Shown: positions 62,869 through 64,000 of the stretch, piece by piece
Position numbering within the stretch: the first letter of the stretch is position 1
Layout: the number at the start of each line of letters is the position of its first letter
Source of the DNA: Myxococcota bacterium
Lineage (GTDB): Bacteria > Myxococcota_A > UBA9160 > UBA4427
Assembly: GCA_041389495.1 (NCBI GenBank)
Contig: JAWKRT010000001.1
Coordinates: 806,001-870,000 of the forward strand
DNA length: 64,000 bases
Direction: 5' to 3'
Notes under the pieces: generated by a model
Told to the model about the DNA's origin: nothing
The model's input: the letters and a program-made list of their open reading frames with translations, nothing else
Databases searched by the model: none
Made by a program: the position numbers and the translations under genes

Positions 62869-63804
62869 TCAGGCGACGTCCGCGAACGCGTGGTCGGGGT
62901 ACTTCGCGCGCAGCGCCGCGAGCACGCCCTGCCGCCAGGGCGTGCGCGTGGGCCCCGTGATCGCGCGCCGCAGCGTGGGGTCGCCGAGCGCGGCCTGATA
63001 GGCGGCCGCCTCGCCCCGCCGGTAGTTCGGCGCGAGCCCCGACGCGGCGATCACGAGCTCGTGGATCTCGCGCTCGGTCGCGACCTCGTCGCTCACCCAG
63101 TTCACGATCGTCGCCGGCACGGCGGCGGCGCCGAGCAGCGGCTCGACGTGCGCGACGATGTCGCGCTCGGAGATGAGCGAATAGCATGCGGTCGGGGACG
63201 GGCGGTCCATCTCGACGCCGGCGCGCAGCTGCTCGAAGAGCAGCGCGGGCACGCCGCCGTGGCCCGCCGTTCCGTAGGCCATGCCGAGCCGCGCGATCGT
63301 CACGGGCAGCGAGAGCGTGCGCGCGAGCGCGCGCACGACGCCCTCGGTCGCGACCTTGCCCGCCCCGTAGCTGTGCGCGTACGGCGGGTGGCTGCCGAGC
63401 GCGGCTTCGCGCTCCCGGCACGGGTGGCGCGGATCGTCGGGCACGGTGTAGACGGCCAGCGACGACACGTAGAGCATCGCCTCCGCGTCGCGGCAGTGCG
63501 TCATCAGGAGGCCCGTGCCCTCCGCGTTCGTCGCGACGGTGCCGTCGTAGTCGTCGGCGACCGGGAAGATGTGGCAGGCCGCGTGGACGACGTAGTCGAA
63601 GTCGCGCGGGAGGCCGTCGAGCTCGTCCGAGCCGAGCGCCCACGCGAAGGTCCGCACGCCGAGCGCCTCGAGCTCCGCGCGGAGCGCCGGCGCGGTGAAG
63701 CGCGCCGTGCACCAGACCTCGTTCGCGCCGACGAGGCTCTCTGCGATCGGGCGCGCGACCTGGCCCGTCGCGCCCGTCACCAGGATCTTCCGGCCCTCGA
63801 TCAT
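62869..63804 (-). CDS. NAD-dependent epimerase/dehydratase (extended SDR)
   Basis: 311 residues. Starts RKILVTGATGQVARPIAESL (G-x2-G-x2-A nucleotide loop), then VVHAACHIFPV, YVSSLAVYTV, and catalytic Y-x3-K in SYGAGK. Looks like a nucleoside-sugar epimerase or 3-beta-HSD-type oxidoreductase; the HGGVPALLFEQLRAG region is variable in this family. Upstream gap of 31 nt to the truncated SDR, so likely co-transcribed. Confidence 0.85.
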   Translation of the reverse strand: MIEGRKILVTGATGQVARPIAESLVGANEVWCTARFTAPALRAELEALGVRTFAWALGSDELDGLPRDFDYVVHAACHIFPVADDYDGTVATNAEGTGLLMTHCRDAEAMLYVSSLAVYTVPDDPRHPCREREAALGSHPPYAHSYGAGKVATEGVVRALARTLSLPVTIARLGMAYGTAGHGGVPALLFEQLRAGVEMDRPSPTACYSLISERDIVAHVEPLLGAAAVPATIVNWVSDEVATEREIHELVIAASGLAPNYRRGEAAAYQAALGDPTLRRAITGPTRTPWRQGVLAALRAKYPDHAFADVA

Positions 63805-63835
63805 CGCCGCACGCCTCCGCTTCGATCCCGCGCGG

Positions 63836-64000
63836 TCACTCGATGCGCAGCAGGTTCTCGCGCTGTCCCATCGCGACCTCGGCGCAGTAGCCGAAGTCGA
63901 CCGGGATGTTGAGCCCCGAGACGAAGCCCGCGAGGTCGCTGCCGAGCAGCACGACGACGCGCCCCATCTCGGCGGGCTCGGCGAAGCGCCCGTTCGAGGG
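63836..64000 (-). CDS. SDR family oxidoreductase, only the C-terminus in the window
   Basis: The last 54 codons are visible, running off the right edge. GRFAEPAEMGRVVVLLGSDL and AGFVSGLNIPVDFGYCA match the C-terminal P-x-E-x2 ... L-x-S-D-x-A-x-F-x-x-G pattern of classical short-chain dehydrogenases. TGA at 63836-63838. Catalytic part lies outside the window. Confidence 0.75.
   Translation of the reverse strand, partial: PSNGRFAEPAEMGRVVVLLGSDLAGFVSGLNIPVDFGYCAEVAMGQRENLLRIE

Overview
The window is about 72% GC, with very short intergenic gaps and frequent ATGA/GTGA/TGATG stop-start overlaps. It looks like part of the chromosome of a Gram-negative bacterium from the former Deltaproteobacteria (Myxococcota/Binatota-like). 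The basis is an MSHA/type II-secretion-like assembly operon, a large chemotaxis cluster with CheD, CheX and HDOD proteins, PEP-CTERM-like surface proteins, a DUF2378-like protein, and many CoA-dependent and oxygenase genes. This placement is inference from gene content only. No rRNA, tRNA, CRISPR array or insertion sequence was seen.

Layout. 1-505: 3' end of a PaaI-like thioesterase, closed by a perfect hairpin shared with the convergent operon that follows. 629-10618 (minus): a ten-gene operon for a type IV pilus/MSHA/T2SS-like machine, in transcription order ATPase GspE, platform GspF, pseudopilin, PilM, PilN, PilO, MshK/GspC-like, secretin, TPR protein, GspG-like pseudopilin. 10869-14173: membrane glycosyltransferase and divergent acyl-CoA ligase. 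14190-26085: chemosensory locus with two divergent arms (minus: cheA-cheW-mcp-mcp-cheR-cheB-cheD-cheY-cheX-HDOD; plus: a CheW with a zinc-binding CZB domain nested inside it, cheY, and a CheX-like gene). 26137-30819: dioxygenase, phosphotransferase, SDR, enoyl-CoA hydratase and EthD-like genes. 30892-34290: bioF-bioA-bioD.

34807-41576 (minus): a translationally coupled set of a degenerate NtrC-like response regulator, an MMPL/RND transporter, a multi-pass histidine kinase and a LolA-like protein. 41577-42457 is a gene-poor gap with a diverged direct repeat and one possible 35-residue membrane peptide. Then come a Phd/VapC toxin-antitoxin pair (the toxin apparently starts at CTG), a beta-helix secreted protein, a P450-globin pair, SbcC/SbcD, a DUF2378-like protein and a Baeyer-Villiger-type monooxygenase. 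53057-59132 encodes secreted or anchored proteins: a HEAT-like protein, a metzincin-like metalloprotease with a C-terminal anchor, a repeat protein with a PEP-CTERM-like tail coupled to a carotenoid oxygenase, and a DUF1554 surface protein. 59229-64000: a catabolic-looking set (DHDPR-like reductase, TauD dioxygenase, SnoaL-like, phosphotransferase, epimerase, SDR fragment).

The most interesting points are the CheW-CZB-CheW nested scaffold, the shared C-terminal tail of the two chemoreceptors, the kinase/regulator/RND/LolA-like set, the metzincin-like protease, and the P450-globin coupling. Three genes (pilM/pilN, sbcC and the protease signal peptide) show reading-frame breaks inside CG-repeat tracts. 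These may be sequence errors rather than biology.
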